Assembly: GCF_011046535.1 (NCBI RefSeq)
Contig: NZ_CP049257.1
Span: 62,001-126,000, forward strand
Direction: 5' to 3'
DNA length: 64,000 bases
DNA from: Nocardioides anomalus
Lineage (GTDB): Bacteria > Actinomycetota > Actinomycetes > Propionibacteriales > Nocardioidaceae
Made by a program: the position numbers and the translations under genes. How positions within the stretch are numbered: the first letter of the stretch is position 1; each line of letters starts with the position of its first letter. The notes beneath the pieces were generated by a model, which was given only the letters and a program-made list of their open reading frames with translations, made no database searches and was not told the DNA's origin. This document shows, in pieces, positions 8,678-18,218 of the stretch.

Positions 8678-9184
8678 GTGAGGGTCACGGCGGTCCAGGG
8701 CGACATCACCCGGCAAGAGGTCGACGCGGTCGTCAACGCCGCCAACAACGGCATGCGCGGGGGCGGAGGTGTCGACGGCGCCATCCACCGTGCCGGCGGA
8801 CCGGCCGTGCTCGAGGACTGCATCGCGCGGTTCCCGCGCGGCCTGGCCACCGGCGACGCCGGCTGGACCACGGCCGGCGACCTGCCGGCGCGCTGGGTGA
8901 TCCACGTGGTCGGGCCGAACCGCAACGCCGGGCAGACCGACCGCGGGCTGCTGCTGTCGTGCTACCGGCGGGCGCTCACGGTCGCGGACGAGATCGGTGC
9001 GCGCACGGTGGCGTTCCCGCTGATCAGCGCGGGCGTCTACGGCTGGCCCAAGGACGACGCCATCGCCGCGCCCCTCGAGGTGTTCGCCGCCGCGGACACC
9101 GCGGTGCAGGAGGCCCGGATCGTGGCCTTCGACCGGGCGACCTACGACCTGGTCGTCGCTGCGCTCCCCGGCCGCGAGGACTGA
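8678..9184 (+). CDS. Macro-domain protein (O-acetyl-ADP-ribose deacetylase-like)
   Basis: 168 residues, a single macro domain. It shows the ADP-ribose-binding signatures VQGDITRQEVDAVVNAANNG, then GGGGVDGAIHRAGG and the late loop FPLISAGVYGWPKDDA. This is the MacroD/YmdB class, which hydrolyses O-acetyl-ADP-ribose made by sirtuins or removes ADP-ribose from proteins. GTG start. The following SDR gene begins 2 bases after its stop, so the two are one operon. A Sir2 homolog is encoded at 35381-36238, though not adjacent. Confidence 0.92.
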   Translation: MRVTAVQGDITRQEVDAVVNAANNGMRGGGGVDGAIHRAGGPAVLEDCIARFPRGLATGDAGWTTAGDLPARWVIHVVGPNRNAGQTDRGLLLSCYRRALTVADEIGARTVAFPLISAGVYGWPKDDAIAAPLEVFAAADTAVQEARIVAFDRATYDLVVAALPGRED

Positions 9185-9186
9185 CC

Positions 9187-9957
9187 GTGGCCCGCATCTT
9201 CGTCACCGGCTCGGCCGACGGGCTGGGCCTCGGGGTCGGCCGGCTGCTGCTCGAGCGGGGCCACGAGGTGGTCCTGCACGCGCGCGACGAGCGTCGTGCG
9301 GACGACGTGCGAGCCGCCGCGCCGGGCGTCGCCGACGTCCTGGTCGGCGATGTCGCGACCCTCTCGGCCATGGTCGACGTGGCCCAGCAGGCCAACGCCT
9401 CGGGTCGCTTCGACGCGGTGGTGCACAACGTCGCGATCGGCCACCGGTCGTCCACCCGCACCGAGACCGCCGACGGCCTGCTCACCACCTGGGCGGTCAA
9501 CGTGCTTGCGCCGTACGTCCTCACCGCGCTGCTGCAGCGCCCCGACCGGCTGGTCTACCTCAGCTCCGGCATGCACCTCGGTGGCGACCCGAGCCTGCAG
9601 GACGTCCAGTGGACCCGCCGCCGGTGGAACGGCGCCGGCGCCTACTCCGACTCCAAGCTGCACGACGTGCTCCTCGCGCTCGCCGTCGCCCGGCGCTGGC
9701 CGGACGTCGTCACGAACGCCGTCAGCCCCGGGTGGGTGGCCACGCGGATGGGCGGCGCGGCTGCGCCGGACTCGTTCGAGGAGGGCGTCGACACCCAGGC
9801 GTGGCTGGCCGAGGGCGGCGACGCCGAGGCGCGGCTGAGCGGGCGGTACCTGTTCCACCGGCGGCCGGGTGACCTGCACCCGCGGGCCCACGACGAGGCG
9901 CTGCAGGACGGGTTGCTGGCGCTGTGCGCCGAGGCTTCCGGAGTGGCCCTGTCCTGA
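9187..9957 (+). CDS. Short-chain dehydrogenase/reductase
   Basis: 256 residues. The Rossmann motif is VTGSADGLGLGVGRLLLERG, followed by the DVAT and HNVAIG strands (the usual NNAG is altered to HNVA). The catalytic serine is in LVYLSSGMH and the Y-x-x-x-K motif is YSDSK. The GTG at 9187 sits 2 bases after the macro-domain gene, giving an N-terminus of normal length. Substrate unknown. The tight spacing suggests co-expression with the macro-domain hydrolase. Confidence 0.85.
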   Translation: MARIFVTGSADGLGLGVGRLLLERGHEVVLHARDERRADDVRAAAPGVADVLVGDVATLSAMVDVAQQANASGRFDAVVHNVAIGHRSSTRTETADGLLTTWAVNVLAPYVLTALLQRPDRLVYLSSGMHLGGDPSLQDVQWTRRRWNGAGAYSDSKLHDVLLALAVARRWPDVVTNAVSPGWVATRMGGAAAPDSFEEGVDTQAWLAEGGDAEARLSGRYLFHRRPGDLHPRAHDEALQDGLLALCAEASGVALS

Positions 9958-10003
9958 GAGGTGGCCGCCCGACGCGACCACACGCGGCAGCTGCCAGAGA
10001 GCG

Positions 10004-11440
<1,437 letters not shown>

Positions 11441-11448
<8 letters not shown>

Positions 11449-11998
11449 TCAGGCGGCTGATCAGGCGGCTGAGCAGGCGGCTCAGCAGGCGGACGGGCTC
11501 GAGCTCGTGCGGGTGGGCTACGGCCACCCCGACGCGATGCGGCTGATCGAGGAGGTCCAGGCGGAGTACGTCGCGCGCTACGGCGGGCGCGACGAGACGC
11601 CGCTGGACCCGCTGATGTTCGAGCCGCCGCAGGGCAGCTTCTGGGTCGCCTACCTGCCGCTCGGCGGGGTGCGCGGCCCGGTCGCCACCGGCGCCTGGCG
11701 CCGGCACGAGGACGTCGAGGTCTTCGGCACGACCCGGACGGCCGAGATCAAGCGGATGTACGTCGTCCCGGCCGCCCAGCGCCGCGGCCTGGCCCGGCGC
11801 GTGCTGGCCCACCTGGAGTCCGACGCCGCGGCCAGCGGGGCCGAGGCGATGATCCTGGAGACCGGGCTGGCGCAGCCGGAGGCGATCGCGCTGTACGAGT
11901 CGGCCGGCTACGTGCGCATCGCGCCGTTCGGCCACTACCGGGACGCCCCGCTCAACCGCTGCTTCGCCAAGCCGCTGACCGCTAGCCTCTCCACCTGA
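11441..11998 (+). CDS. GNAT N-acetyltransferase with a tandem-repeat N-terminus
   Basis: 185 residues from a TTG start overlapping the upstream gene by 8 bp. The acetyl-CoA-binding core is MYVVPAAQRRGLARRVLAHL, followed by the alpha4/beta6 pattern ILETGLAQPEAIALYESAGY. The first ~17 residues (ADQAADQAAEQAAQQA) come from four 12-bp DNA repeats and are not part of the fold. A GTG inside the coding region (LVRVGYG) could be an alternative start that removes them. Substrate unknown. Confidence 0.75.
11443..11490 (+). repeat. Four 12-bp tandem repeats in the GNAT N-terminus
   Basis: Consecutive units GGCTGATCAGGC, GGCTGATCAGGC, GGCTGAGCAGGC and GGCTCAGCAGGC, encoding ADQA, ADQA, AEQA, AQQA in the acetyltransferase frame. 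Being a multiple of three, copy-number change would keep the frame. The array spans the end of the zinc-ribbon gene, whose TGA lies in the first unit. Confidence 0.8.
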
Positions 11999-12008
11999 GG
12001 AGGACGAC

Positions 12009-12299
12009 ATGGGCATCTTCGGTGGCTCCGCGCAGGACGACGTGGACCTGCGCGCGCTCCGGGACCGGGTGAGCCGGCTCGAGGCGACGGTGGTCTCGCT
12101 CCAGGCCCAGCTCGCGGCGCTGAGCGTCGCCCCGACGGCCGCCGCCGCCGGTGCCGCGCCCGCCGCCGGCAGCGCGTGGCTCGACGAGGTCCGCCAGCTC
12201 AAGGCGAGCGGCAAGCTCATCCCCGCCATCAAGCTCTACCGCGAGCACACCGGGGTCGGCCTCAAGGAGGCCAAGGACACCGTCGAGGCGATGGTCTGA
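12009..12299 (+). CDS. Small protein with coiled coil and a ribosomal L7/L12 C-terminal-like domain
   Basis: 96 residues. The N-terminal part (residues 12-40, LRALRDRVSRLEATVVSLQA region) is a predicted coiled coil, then an Ala-rich linker, then ~38 residues (LKASGKLIPAIKLYREHTGV, ending in LKEAKDTVEAMV) matching the C-terminal domain of bL12. In L7/L12 this domain recruits translation factors; the N-terminal dimerisation part of a real bL12 is absent. This is therefore one of the stand-alone bL12-CTD proteins, whose job is unclear. A GAGGAGGA ribosome site precedes the ATG. Confidence 0.75.
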   Translation: MGIFGGSAQDDVDLRALRDRVSRLEATVVSLQAQLAALSVAPTAAAAGAAPAAGSAWLDEVRQLKASGKLIPAIKLYREHTGVGLKEAKDTVEAMV

Positions 12300-12303
12300 G
12301 CCG

Positions 12304-12885
12304 GTGCTGCTCCCGTTGAAGGTGGCGCGCGGCGTCGCCGACGGCACCGTCTCCCTCGCCTTCCGCCGCTGGCGCGCGCAGGACGTCCGACCGGGCCACG
12401 TCTTCACCACCGCGGCCGGGCTGGTGCGGGTCGACGCGGTCGAGCCCGTCGCGGCCGAGGCCATCACCGACGCCGAGGCCGTGCAGGCGGGCTGGCCCGA
12501 CGCCGACCGGCTCCGCGGGCGGCTGGCGCCCGAGGGCACGACGTACCGCGTCCACCTGTCCTACGCCGGCCCCGACCCGCGCGTCGCGCTGCGCCAGGAC
12601 GCCGACCTCAGCGCCGCCGACGTGGCCGCGCTCGACGCCAAGCTGGAGCGCCTGGACCGGGCCTCGTCGCACGGGGCGTGGACGCTGCACTACCTCGAGC
12701 TCATCGGCGAGCACCCGCAGCGCCGGGCACCGGACCTGGCGCAACTGGTCGGCCGCGAGACCGCGCCGTTCAAGATCGACGTGCGCAAGCTCAAGGCGCT
12801 GGGGCTGACCGAGTCGTTCGCGGTGGGCTACGAGGTCTCGCCGCGCGGGCGGGCGTACCTGTCCAGCACGACACGCCGCCGCTGA
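12304..12885 (+). CDS. ASCH/PUA-like domain protein
   Basis: 193 residues from a GTG 4 bases after the previous stop. The first ~95 residues (FRRWRAQDVRPGHVFTTAAG, VRVDAVEPV, AITDAEAVQAGW) have the strand order and the GxVF...V...AGW pattern of ASCH domains, which are RNA-binding PUA-fold modules. A helical C-terminal half (LDAKLERLDRASSHGAWTLH onward) with a winged-helix-like end is not recognised. Function unknown; the placement next to a bL12-like protein is suggestive but no more. Confidence 0.65.
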   Translation: MLLPLKVARGVADGTVSLAFRRWRAQDVRPGHVFTTAAGLVRVDAVEPVAAEAITDAEAVQAGWPDADRLRGRLAPEGTTYRVHLSYAGPDPRVALRQDADLSAADVAALDAKLERLDRASSHGAWTLHYLELIGEHPQRRAPDLAQLVGRETAPFKIDVRKLKALGLTESFAVGYEVSPRGRAYLSSTTRRR

Positions 12886-12955
12886 TCCTCCGATCGGTCA
12901 TTTCTCACCTGGTTCGCGCCCTGCGCCCGTCGGGGCGCTCCTACCGTCGACGGCT

Positions 12956-13570
12956 GTGCGCTCCCTCCTCGTCGGCACGGTCCTCGCGCTGTGCGCCGCC
13001 CTGCTCGGCCTCACCGTGCCCGCTGTGGTCCCAGCCGCCGTCGCGGACGTCGACGGCGGCGGGCTGCCGGTCGAGGACTACGCCTCCTACGACCCGCAGA
13101 CCACCTGCGCCCGGCAGCCCAAGGTCGGCACCGTCGCGCTCGGGCAGTGGCTGGTGGCGACGTACGGCGGCGCGGGCGGGGCGGTGAACCGGCCGTGCTC
13201 CGGCTCGGGCACCTCCGAGCACAAGGACGGCCGGGCGGTCGACTGGACGCTCGACGCCGACGACCCTGCCGACCGCAAGCTGGCCCAGCAGTTCCTGGCC
13301 GATGCCTTCGCCACCGACGCGGCCGGCAACCCCGCCGCGCTGGCCCGGCGGATGGGGATCATGTACGTCATCTGGGCCGACCACTACTACGCGGCGTACC
13401 GCCAGTTCGGCAAGGAGCGCTACCTCTCCTCCAGCTGCCGGTCGACCAGGCGGTGCTCCAAGACGCTGCGCCACCGCGACCACATGCACCTCTCGCTCTC
13501 GAAGGCCGGCGCCAAGGCCCTGACCAGCTTCTACGTCGACCTGGTGCCGGGCGGCGGACCGCTCGCCTGA
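12956..13570 (+). CDS. Secreted M15-peptidase-like (ARB_07466/VldE C-terminal) domain protein
   Basis: 204 residues. A signal peptide (about residues 1-30, LLVGTVLALCAALLGLTVPA) is followed by a ~165-residue domain with SGTSEHKDGRAVDWTLD and LRHRDHMHLSLSKAG. This spacing of SEHxxGRAVDW and HxxHMH is that of a metal-binding fold related to D-Ala-D-Ala carboxypeptidases (M15), widespread as a C-terminal domain in actinobacterial exported proteins. Two cysteine pairs may form disulfides. A TACCGT -10 at 12942-12947 lies 8 bases before the GTG. Probably acts outside the cell; peptidase activity is not proven. Confidence 0.75.
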   Translation: MRSLLVGTVLALCAALLGLTVPAVVPAAVADVDGGGLPVEDYASYDPQTTCARQPKVGTVALGQWLVATYGGAGGAVNRPCSGSGTSEHKDGRAVDWTLDADDPADRKLAQQFLADAFATDAAGNPAALARRMGIMYVIWADHYYAAYRQFGKERYLSSSCRSTRRCSKTLRHRDHMHLSLSKAGAKALTSFYVDLVPGGGPLA

Positions 13571-13571
13571 G

Positions 13572-14060
13572 TCAGTCGTCGCGGGCCGCCCACTCCTCGC
13601 GGGTGAGGACGTAGGCGACCTCGCCGTCGTCGGTGTCCACGTGCCGCAGCCCGGCCTTGCTCAGGACGCGACGCGAGCCGGTGTTCGCGGCCCTGGTCGT
13701 CGCGCCCACCCGCGTCACGTCGGGCACGGCGAAGGCGCGCGCCACCATCGCGCGGGCACCCTCGGTGGCGAGTCCCCGGCCCCACGCCGAGCGGGCCAGG
13801 CGGTAGCCGAGGCCGGCGAGGCTCGGGTCGTGGGCGAAGGACGAGGCCGACCACCAGCCGAGGAAGGCGTCGTCCTCGAAGCCGGCCCAGTAGCCCAGCC
13901 CGCGGGCCGGGTCGGACTGGCGCTCCAGTCGCTGGCGCCACTCGGCGGCCGTCTCCTCCGGGGTCGCCGGGCGTCCCAGCAGCCAGCGCATCACCTCCGG
14001 GTCGGCGTTCAGCTCGACGAGCAGGGGGAGGTGCTCCTCGGTGACCGGCTCGAGGCGCAT
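13572..14060 (-). CDS. GNAT N-acetyltransferase (RimJ/RimL-like)
   Basis: 162 residues from the ATG at 14060 (MRLEPVTEEHLPLLVELNAD). It has the acetyltransferase_3 pattern: RSAWGRGLATEGARAMVARA (acetyl-CoA loop) and NTGSRRVLSKAGLRHV (C-terminal splice). Such enzymes acetylate protein N-termini or small amines. Its start shares one base with the stop of the upstream SDR gene (TGATG), so the two are translationally coupled. It ends 1 bp from the convergent M15-like gene. Confidence 0.8.
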   Translation of the reverse strand: MRLEPVTEEHLPLLVELNADPEVMRWLLGRPATPEETAAEWRQRLERQSDPARGLGYWAGFEDDAFLGWWSASSFAHDPSLAGLGYRLARSAWGRGLATEGARAMVARAFAVPDVTRVGATTRAANTGSRRVLSKAGLRHVDTDDGEVAYVLTREEWAARDD

Positions 14061-14899
14061 CAGGCCGAGCGGGCCGCGCGCCGGGCCTGCAGGCGACGCT
14101 GCTTGGCCACGAACCGGACCGAGGACCAGGCCACGAACCGTGGCGAGAGCCGGCCGATCCGCCACGCGATCCGGGCGGTGCGCGGGGTGACCAGCAGCGG
14201 CCGGTCGTCCGCGACCGCCTCGAGCACCTGGTCGGCCAGGACGGCCGGGTCGAGCGGATGGCGCACGCCCTGACCCTTGAGGAAGTAGTCGCGACCGTGG
14301 AACCGCCCCACCGCGCCCTTGTCGAGGATCGGGGTGTCGACGGCGGACGGGCAGACGGCCGTCACCCCGACGCCGTGCGCCGCCGCCTCCGAGCGCAGGG
14401 CCAGGGAGAGGCCGACCACCGCGTGCTTGGTCATGACGTACGACGTGAGCAGGCCGGCGGCCATCAGCCCGCCCATCGAGGCGGTGTTGACGATGTGGCC
14501 CGAGCCCCGGGCGACCATCCGCGGGTACGCCGCGTGCACGCCGTGCACGACGCCGCGGATGTTGACGTCGATGATCGTGTCCCAGTGCTCGAGCGTGAGC
14601 TCCTGGGTCTCCCCGCCGATCGAGATGCCGGCGTTGTTGAACAGCAGGTCGAGCGGCTCGACCGTCTCCAGCAGGGTCCGGACGGCGGCCGCGTCGGTCA
14701 CGTCGAGGCGGGCGGCGCGGGCGGTGCCGGGGCCGGTCGTCGAGGCCGCGGTCCGCTCGGCGGCGGCCAGGTCGAGGTCGGCGCAGACCACGTGGGCGCC
14801 GGCCGCGACCAGCGCTCGCGAGAGGGCGGCACCGATGCCGGAGCCGGCGCCGGTGACGACGGCGTGGCGCCCCGAGAAGCGCTCGGCTACTCCGCCCAC
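14060..14899 (-). CDS. Short-chain dehydrogenase/reductase
   Basis: 279 residues. Classical SDR: VVTGAGSGIGAALSRALVAA (cofactor), DLLFNNAGISIGG, the catalytic serine in VNTASMGGLM and YVMTK (Y-x-x-x-K), then PSAVDTPIL. A C-terminal extension of ~60 basic residues (RIAWRIGRLSPRFVAWSSVR) resembles membrane-associated SDRs. GTG start 12 bp inside the 3' end of the citrate synthase gene, so it is probably read from the same transcript. Substrate unknown. Confidence 0.85.
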   Translation of the reverse strand: MGGVAERFSGRHAVVTGAGSGIGAALSRALVAAGAHVVCADLDLAAAERTAASTTGPGTARAARLDVTDAAAVRTLLETVEPLDLLFNNAGISIGGETQELTLEHWDTIIDVNIRGVVHGVHAAYPRMVARGSGHIVNTASMGGLMAAGLLTSYVMTKHAVVGLSLALRSEAAAHGVGVTAVCPSAVDTPILDKGAVGRFHGRDYFLKGQGVRHPLDPAVLADQVLEAVADDRPLLVTPRTARIAWRIGRLSPRFVAWSSVRFVAKQRRLQARRAARSA

Positions 14900-16011
14900 T
14901 CCGCCTGCCAGCCCTCGACGTCCGAGGCCGGGCGGGTTCCGGGGCCGGTGTAGATCGCCGACGGGCGGATCAGTCGGCCGGTCTTCTTCTGCTCGAGGAT
15001 GTGCGCGGACCAGCCGCCGGTGCGGGCGCAGGTGAACATCGAGGTGAACATGTTCGCCGGCACCTCGGCGAAGTCCAGGACGATGGCCGCCCAGAACTCG
15101 ACGTTGGTCTCCAGCACGCGGTCGGGACGGCGGGTGCGGAGCTCGGCCAGGGCGGCCTTCTCGAGCGCCTCGGCGACCTCGTAGCGCGGGGCGTCGAGCT
15201 CGCGCGCCGTACGGCGCAGCACGCGGGCGCGGGGGTCCTCGGCGCGGTAGACGCGGTGGCCGAAGCCCATGAGGCGCTCGCCGTCGTCGAGGAGCTTCTT
15301 GACGTAGCCCTCGGCGTCGCCGGACTTCTCGACCGCCTCGATCATGCCGAGCACGCGGGACGGCGCGCCGCCGTGCAGCGGGCCGGACATCGCGCCGATG
15401 GCGCCGGAGAACGCCGCCGCGACGTCGGCGCCGGTGGAGGTGATGACGCGGGCGGTGAAGGTCGAGGCGTTCATGCCGTGCTCGGCCGCCGAGGACCAGT
15501 AGGCGTCGATGGCCCTGACGTGGCTCGGGTCGGCCTCGCCGCGCCAGCGGATGAGGAACTTCTCCGCGAGCGTGCCGCCCTGGTCGACCTCGCTCTGCGG
15601 GACGACGTGCTTGCCCAGCCCGCGGGCCGACTGCGCGGCGTACGACAAGACCATGACCGCGACCCGGGAGAGGTCGAGGCGGGCCTGCTCGTCGCTGATG
15701 TCGTAGGTCTGGCCCATGCCGAGCATCGGCGCGAGCATCGCGACGGAGGCCTGGACGTCGGCGCGGACGTCGCCGGTGTGGATGGCGATGTTGTACGGCT
15801 CGGCCGGCGGCAGGCCCGGCGTGTAGGCGCCGTCGACCAGCAGGCCCCAGACGTTCTCGAACGGCACCCGCCCGACGATGTCCTCGATGTCCACGCCGCG
15901 GTAGCGCAGCGCGGAGCCCTCCTTGTCGGGCTCGGCGATCTCGGTCCGGAAGGCGACGACGCCCTCGAGACCCTCGTGCACCTCTACCTCAGCACCACCG
16001 TCATCAGCCAT
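14887..16011 (-). CDS. citA: Citrate synthase 2 (CitA type)
   Basis: 374 residues from the ATG at 16011; an in-frame ATG at 16020 would add three. Conserved elements are GVVAFRTEIAEPDKEGSALR, the histidine motif SGPLHGGAPSRV, GFGHRVYRAEDPRA and the aspartate region VLDFAEVPANMF. The N-terminus matches mycobacterial CitA. The enzyme condenses oxaloacetate and acetyl-CoA to citrate in the TCA cycle; a 2-methylcitrate synthase role is a less likely alternative. A weak CACAAT -10 on the minus strand (16019-16024) lies 7 bases before 16011. It is divergent from pdxH, with only 29 bases between the two starts. Confidence 0.93.
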   Translation of the reverse strand: MADDGGAEVEVHEGLEGVVAFRTEIAEPDKEGSALRYRGVDIEDIVGRVPFENVWGLLVDGAYTPGLPPAEPYNIAIHTGDVRADVQASVAMLAPMLGMGQTYDISDEQARLDLSRVAVMVLSYAAQSARGLGKHVVPQSEVDQGGTLAEKFLIRWRGEADPSHVRAIDAYWSSAAEHGMNASTFTARVITSTGADVAAAFSGAIGAMSGPLHGGAPSRVLGMIEAVEKSGDAEGYVKKLLDDGERLMGFGHRVYRAEDPRARVLRRTARELDAPRYEVAEALEKAALAELRTRRPDRVLETNVEFWAAIVLDFAEVPANMFTSMFTCARTGGWSAHILEQKKTGRLIRPSAIYTGPGTRPASDVEGWQAEWAE

Positions 16012-16040
16012 GTCGCGCATTGTGCCGTACGGTCGAGGAC

Positions 16041-16691
16041 GTGACGGATGCGCTCGACTCGGTGGCTGCCGCCCGCGCGGAGTACACCCGCGGCGGGCTC
16101 GTGGAGGACGACCTGCTGCCCGACCCGGTCGCCATGTTCCGGCGCTGGTACGACGACGCGCACGAGGCCGGGCTGCACGAGCCCAACGCGATGGTCGTGG
16201 CCACCGCGACGGCCGACGGCGTGCCCTCGTCGCGGTTCGTGCTGCTCAAGGGCGTCTCCGAGGACGGCTTCGTCTTCTACACCAACACCACGTCGCGCAA
16301 GGGCAGCGAGCTGGCGGAGAACCCGCACTGCGCGCTGCTGTTCCCGTGGTACCCGCTCGAGCGCCAGGTCCGGGTCGACGGCACCGCCGAGCTGCTGCCC
16401 CGCTCGGCGGTCGACCAGTACTTCGCGGTCCGGCCCCGCGGCTCCCAGCTCGGCGCGTGGGCCTCGCACCAGTCGTCGGTCGTGGCCGGTCGCGAGGAGC
16501 TGAGCGCGTCGTACGACGAGGCGGAGCAGCGCTACGAGGGCGGCGACGTCCCGACCCCCGAGGAGTGGGGCGGCTACCTGGTGCGGCCCGAGGCCTTCGA
16601 GTTCTGGCAGGGCCGGCCCGGCCGGATGCACGACCGGCTCGTCTACCGGCGTACCGACGGCGGCTGGCGCACGGAGCGGCTCGCGCCCTGA
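16041..16691 (+). CDS. pdxH: Pyridoxine/pyridoxamine 5'-phosphate oxidase
   Basis: 216 residues, normal for PdxH. Motifs include NAMVVATATADGVPSSRFVL and LKGVSEDGFVFYTNTTSRKG (FMN-binding), LRPEAFEFWQG-like VRPEAFEFWQGRPGRMHDRL and a C-terminal WRTERLAP. The enzyme makes pyridoxal 5'-phosphate using FMN and oxygen, supplying the cofactor of SerC and other transaminases. TACGGT at 16028-16033 lies 7 bases before the GTG at 16041, supporting this start over the in-frame codon at 16020. Confidence 0.94.
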   Translation: MTDALDSVAAARAEYTRGGLVEDDLLPDPVAMFRRWYDDAHEAGLHEPNAMVVATATADGVPSSRFVLLKGVSEDGFVFYTNTTSRKGSELAENPHCALLFPWYPLERQVRVDGTAELLPRSAVDQYFAVRPRGSQLGAWASHQSSVVAGREELSASYDEAEQRYEGGDVPTPEEWGGYLVRPEAFEFWQGRPGRMHDRLVYRRTDGGWRTERLAP

Positions 16692-16758
16692 TCCGTCGCC
16701 GGGCCATGGCCCGTGTGGACCATGGGCGCCGGGCCCGCGCCGTCCTACCCTGTGGTCC

Positions 16759-17622
16759 GTGACCACGAACCTGTTCCGCGGGAACCCACGGCTGCTCCTC
16801 GCCGCGCTCCCCGTCGCGGCGGGGATCGTGCTGCTCAAGCTGATCAGCGATCTCACCGACCTCGACGGGCTCGCGCTCAGCCCGCTGCTGGCCGGCGCCA
16901 TCGGCGCCGAGGTCTTCATCCTGGGCTTCCTGCTCACCGGCACGGCGGGTGACTTCAAGGAGGCCGAGCGGCTGCCCGGCGAGGTCTCGGGCAGCCTCGA
17001 GACCATGGCCGACGAGTGCCTCATCACCTACAACGACATCCGCCTGCCCGAGGCCCGGACGTGCCTCGAGCAGTTGGTCCAGGTGGCCCACGCGATCCGG
17101 CAGTGGCTGCTCGAGGACGAGGGGCTCGACGAGGTCCTGTCCGAGGTGCGCGCCTTCAACGGGCCCTTCACGGTGATGGCGCCGGCCATCCAGGCCGGGT
17201 TCACCACGCGCCTGAAGTCCGAGCAGGCCTCGATCCGCCGCCTCGTCCTGCGCATGGACACGATGCGCCGCACGTCGTACGTCTCGGCCGGCTACCTCAT
17301 CGCCGAGGTCACCGCCGCCCTGCTCGTGCTGGTCATGCTCTTCACCGACCTCGGCCCCCTCGGCCCGACCCTCTGCCTCGTCGGGCTGATCAGCTACCTG
17401 CTCGTCTACCTCGTCATGCTCATCCGGGACCTGGACAACCCGTTCGAGTACCGCGACGGCGTCCCCGGCGCCGCCGACGTCAGCCTCGACGTCCTCGAGC
17501 GCACCGAGCACCGCCTGCGCGCCCTCCTCGACCACCTCGCCGCCGGCGACGAGGTCGGCCTGGACGACGAGGAGCCCCTCGTCGCGGTCCCCGCCGCGAC
17601 CGCCACGGAGCCGCCCGCCTGA
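16759..17622 (+). CDS. Integral membrane protein of unknown function
   Basis: 287 residues. Two N-terminal helices (about residues 10-30 and 42-62), a ~110-residue soluble helical region (DFKEAERLPGEVSGSLETMA onward), and two more helices (about 178-200 and 205-226, LLVLVMLFTDLGPLGPTLCL) give a bestrophin/DUF4239-like outline, but the family is not certain. TACCCT at 16746-16751 lies 7 bases before the GTG, so the mRNA is probably leaderless. The last residues and the stop codon lie inside the left arm of the 184-bp palindrome, which may have replaced the original C-terminus. Confidence 0.7.
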   Translation: MTTNLFRGNPRLLLAALPVAAGIVLLKLISDLTDLDGLALSPLLAGAIGAEVFILGFLLTGTAGDFKEAERLPGEVSGSLETMADECLITYNDIRLPEARTCLEQLVQVAHAIRQWLLEDEGLDEVLSEVRAFNGPFTVMAPAIQAGFTTRLKSEQASIRRLVLRMDTMRRTSYVSAGYLIAEVTAALLVLVMLFTDLGPLGPTLCLVGLISYLLVYLVMLIRDLDNPFEYRDGVPGAADVSLDVLERTEHRLRALLDHLAAGDEVGLDDEEPLVAVPAATATEPPA

Positions 17623-17795
17623 CGGCTCCGTCCCACGCACGTGGTCCGTGGCGATCGGCACATGGGGAACCCTGGGGAGGGACCCGATCGTCACGGATCA
17701 CCCACGGGTGATCCGCGCCTCCCGGGTCCTCCCCAGGGTCCCCATGTGCCGATCGCCCCAGACCACGACGGTGGGACGGAGCCGTCAGGCGGGCG
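17612..17795. repeat. 184-bp imperfect palindrome
   Basis: The two arms begin with 25 identical bases (17612-17636 against the complement of 17771-17795), continue with shorter matched blocks including GCGATCGGCACATGGGG, and meet at GGATCACCC-AC-GGGTGATCC (17695-17714). Mismatches and single-base gaps are scattered, so it is an old or non-simple repeat. It could act as a strong hairpin terminator, a REP/MITE-like element or a recombination remnant. No transposase or flanking direct repeat was seen. The left arm supplies the stop codon of the preceding gene. Confidence 0.75.
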
Positions 17796-18182
17796 CAATG
17801 GCGGGAGCGCGCGGGCTGGGGTCAGTGCGACCTGCCCGACCTGCTCCCCGGACACCGGCTCGGGTCAGCGTGCATCAGGTTGTCGACAAGCCGTCCGCTG
17901 AACTTGGCGACCAGCATCCACGCCAGCGTCTTGAACCTGCCGGCCTTCGGACGCTCCTCCTCGGCCTCAGTGTGGGTCGATGGCGGGCCTGCGGCCGTTC
18001 TCGCCTCACCCCCACGCAACCGTCACGAAGCCGATCCCGGCGTACGCGGCGCTGACAGCTCTAAGGGAGGACGCCAGCAACCCGATCTGCGGCGTTGAAG
18101 ACGCTCGAAGTCTGCGCCGGACCATCTCTGTGGCGGCGCGCGAACCCGGCAGGGATCGAGGAGGCCTGGCTGAGGAAACCGC
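17796..18182. other. Intergenic stretch without a convincing gene
   Basis: About 390 bases between the palindrome and the TetR promoter. It has less of the strong GC third-position bias seen in the neighbours. A 65-codon minus-strand frame (17822-18019) includes the fragment FKTLAWMLVAKFSGRLVDNL, which reads like protein and could be a gene remnant, but it has no ribosome site and no recognised family. Nothing else is supported. Confidence 0.4.
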
Positions 18183-18211
18183 TTGTGAGTGAGTGCTCAC
18201 TCACTTATGCT
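18183..18211 (+). promoter_or_regulatory. TetR promoter with embedded operator
   Basis: -35 TTGTGA (18183-18188), a 17-bp spacer and -10 TATGCT (18206-18211); the GTG at 18219 follows 7 bases later, at the expected transcription start. A perfect inverted repeat GTGAGTGAG-TG-CTCACTCAC (18185-18204) fills the spacer, so a bound repressor would block polymerase. It is the likely self-operator of the TetR protein encoded directly downstream and would control the whole ABC operon. Confidence 0.75.
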
Positions 18212-18218
18212 CTTCTCC

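Noticed and set aside
17822..18019. 65-codon minus-strand ORF containing FKTLAWMLVAKFSGRLVD
   Set aside because: Part of it reads like protein, but there is no ribosome site, no recognised family and weak codon bias. Recorded only as a possible gene remnant.
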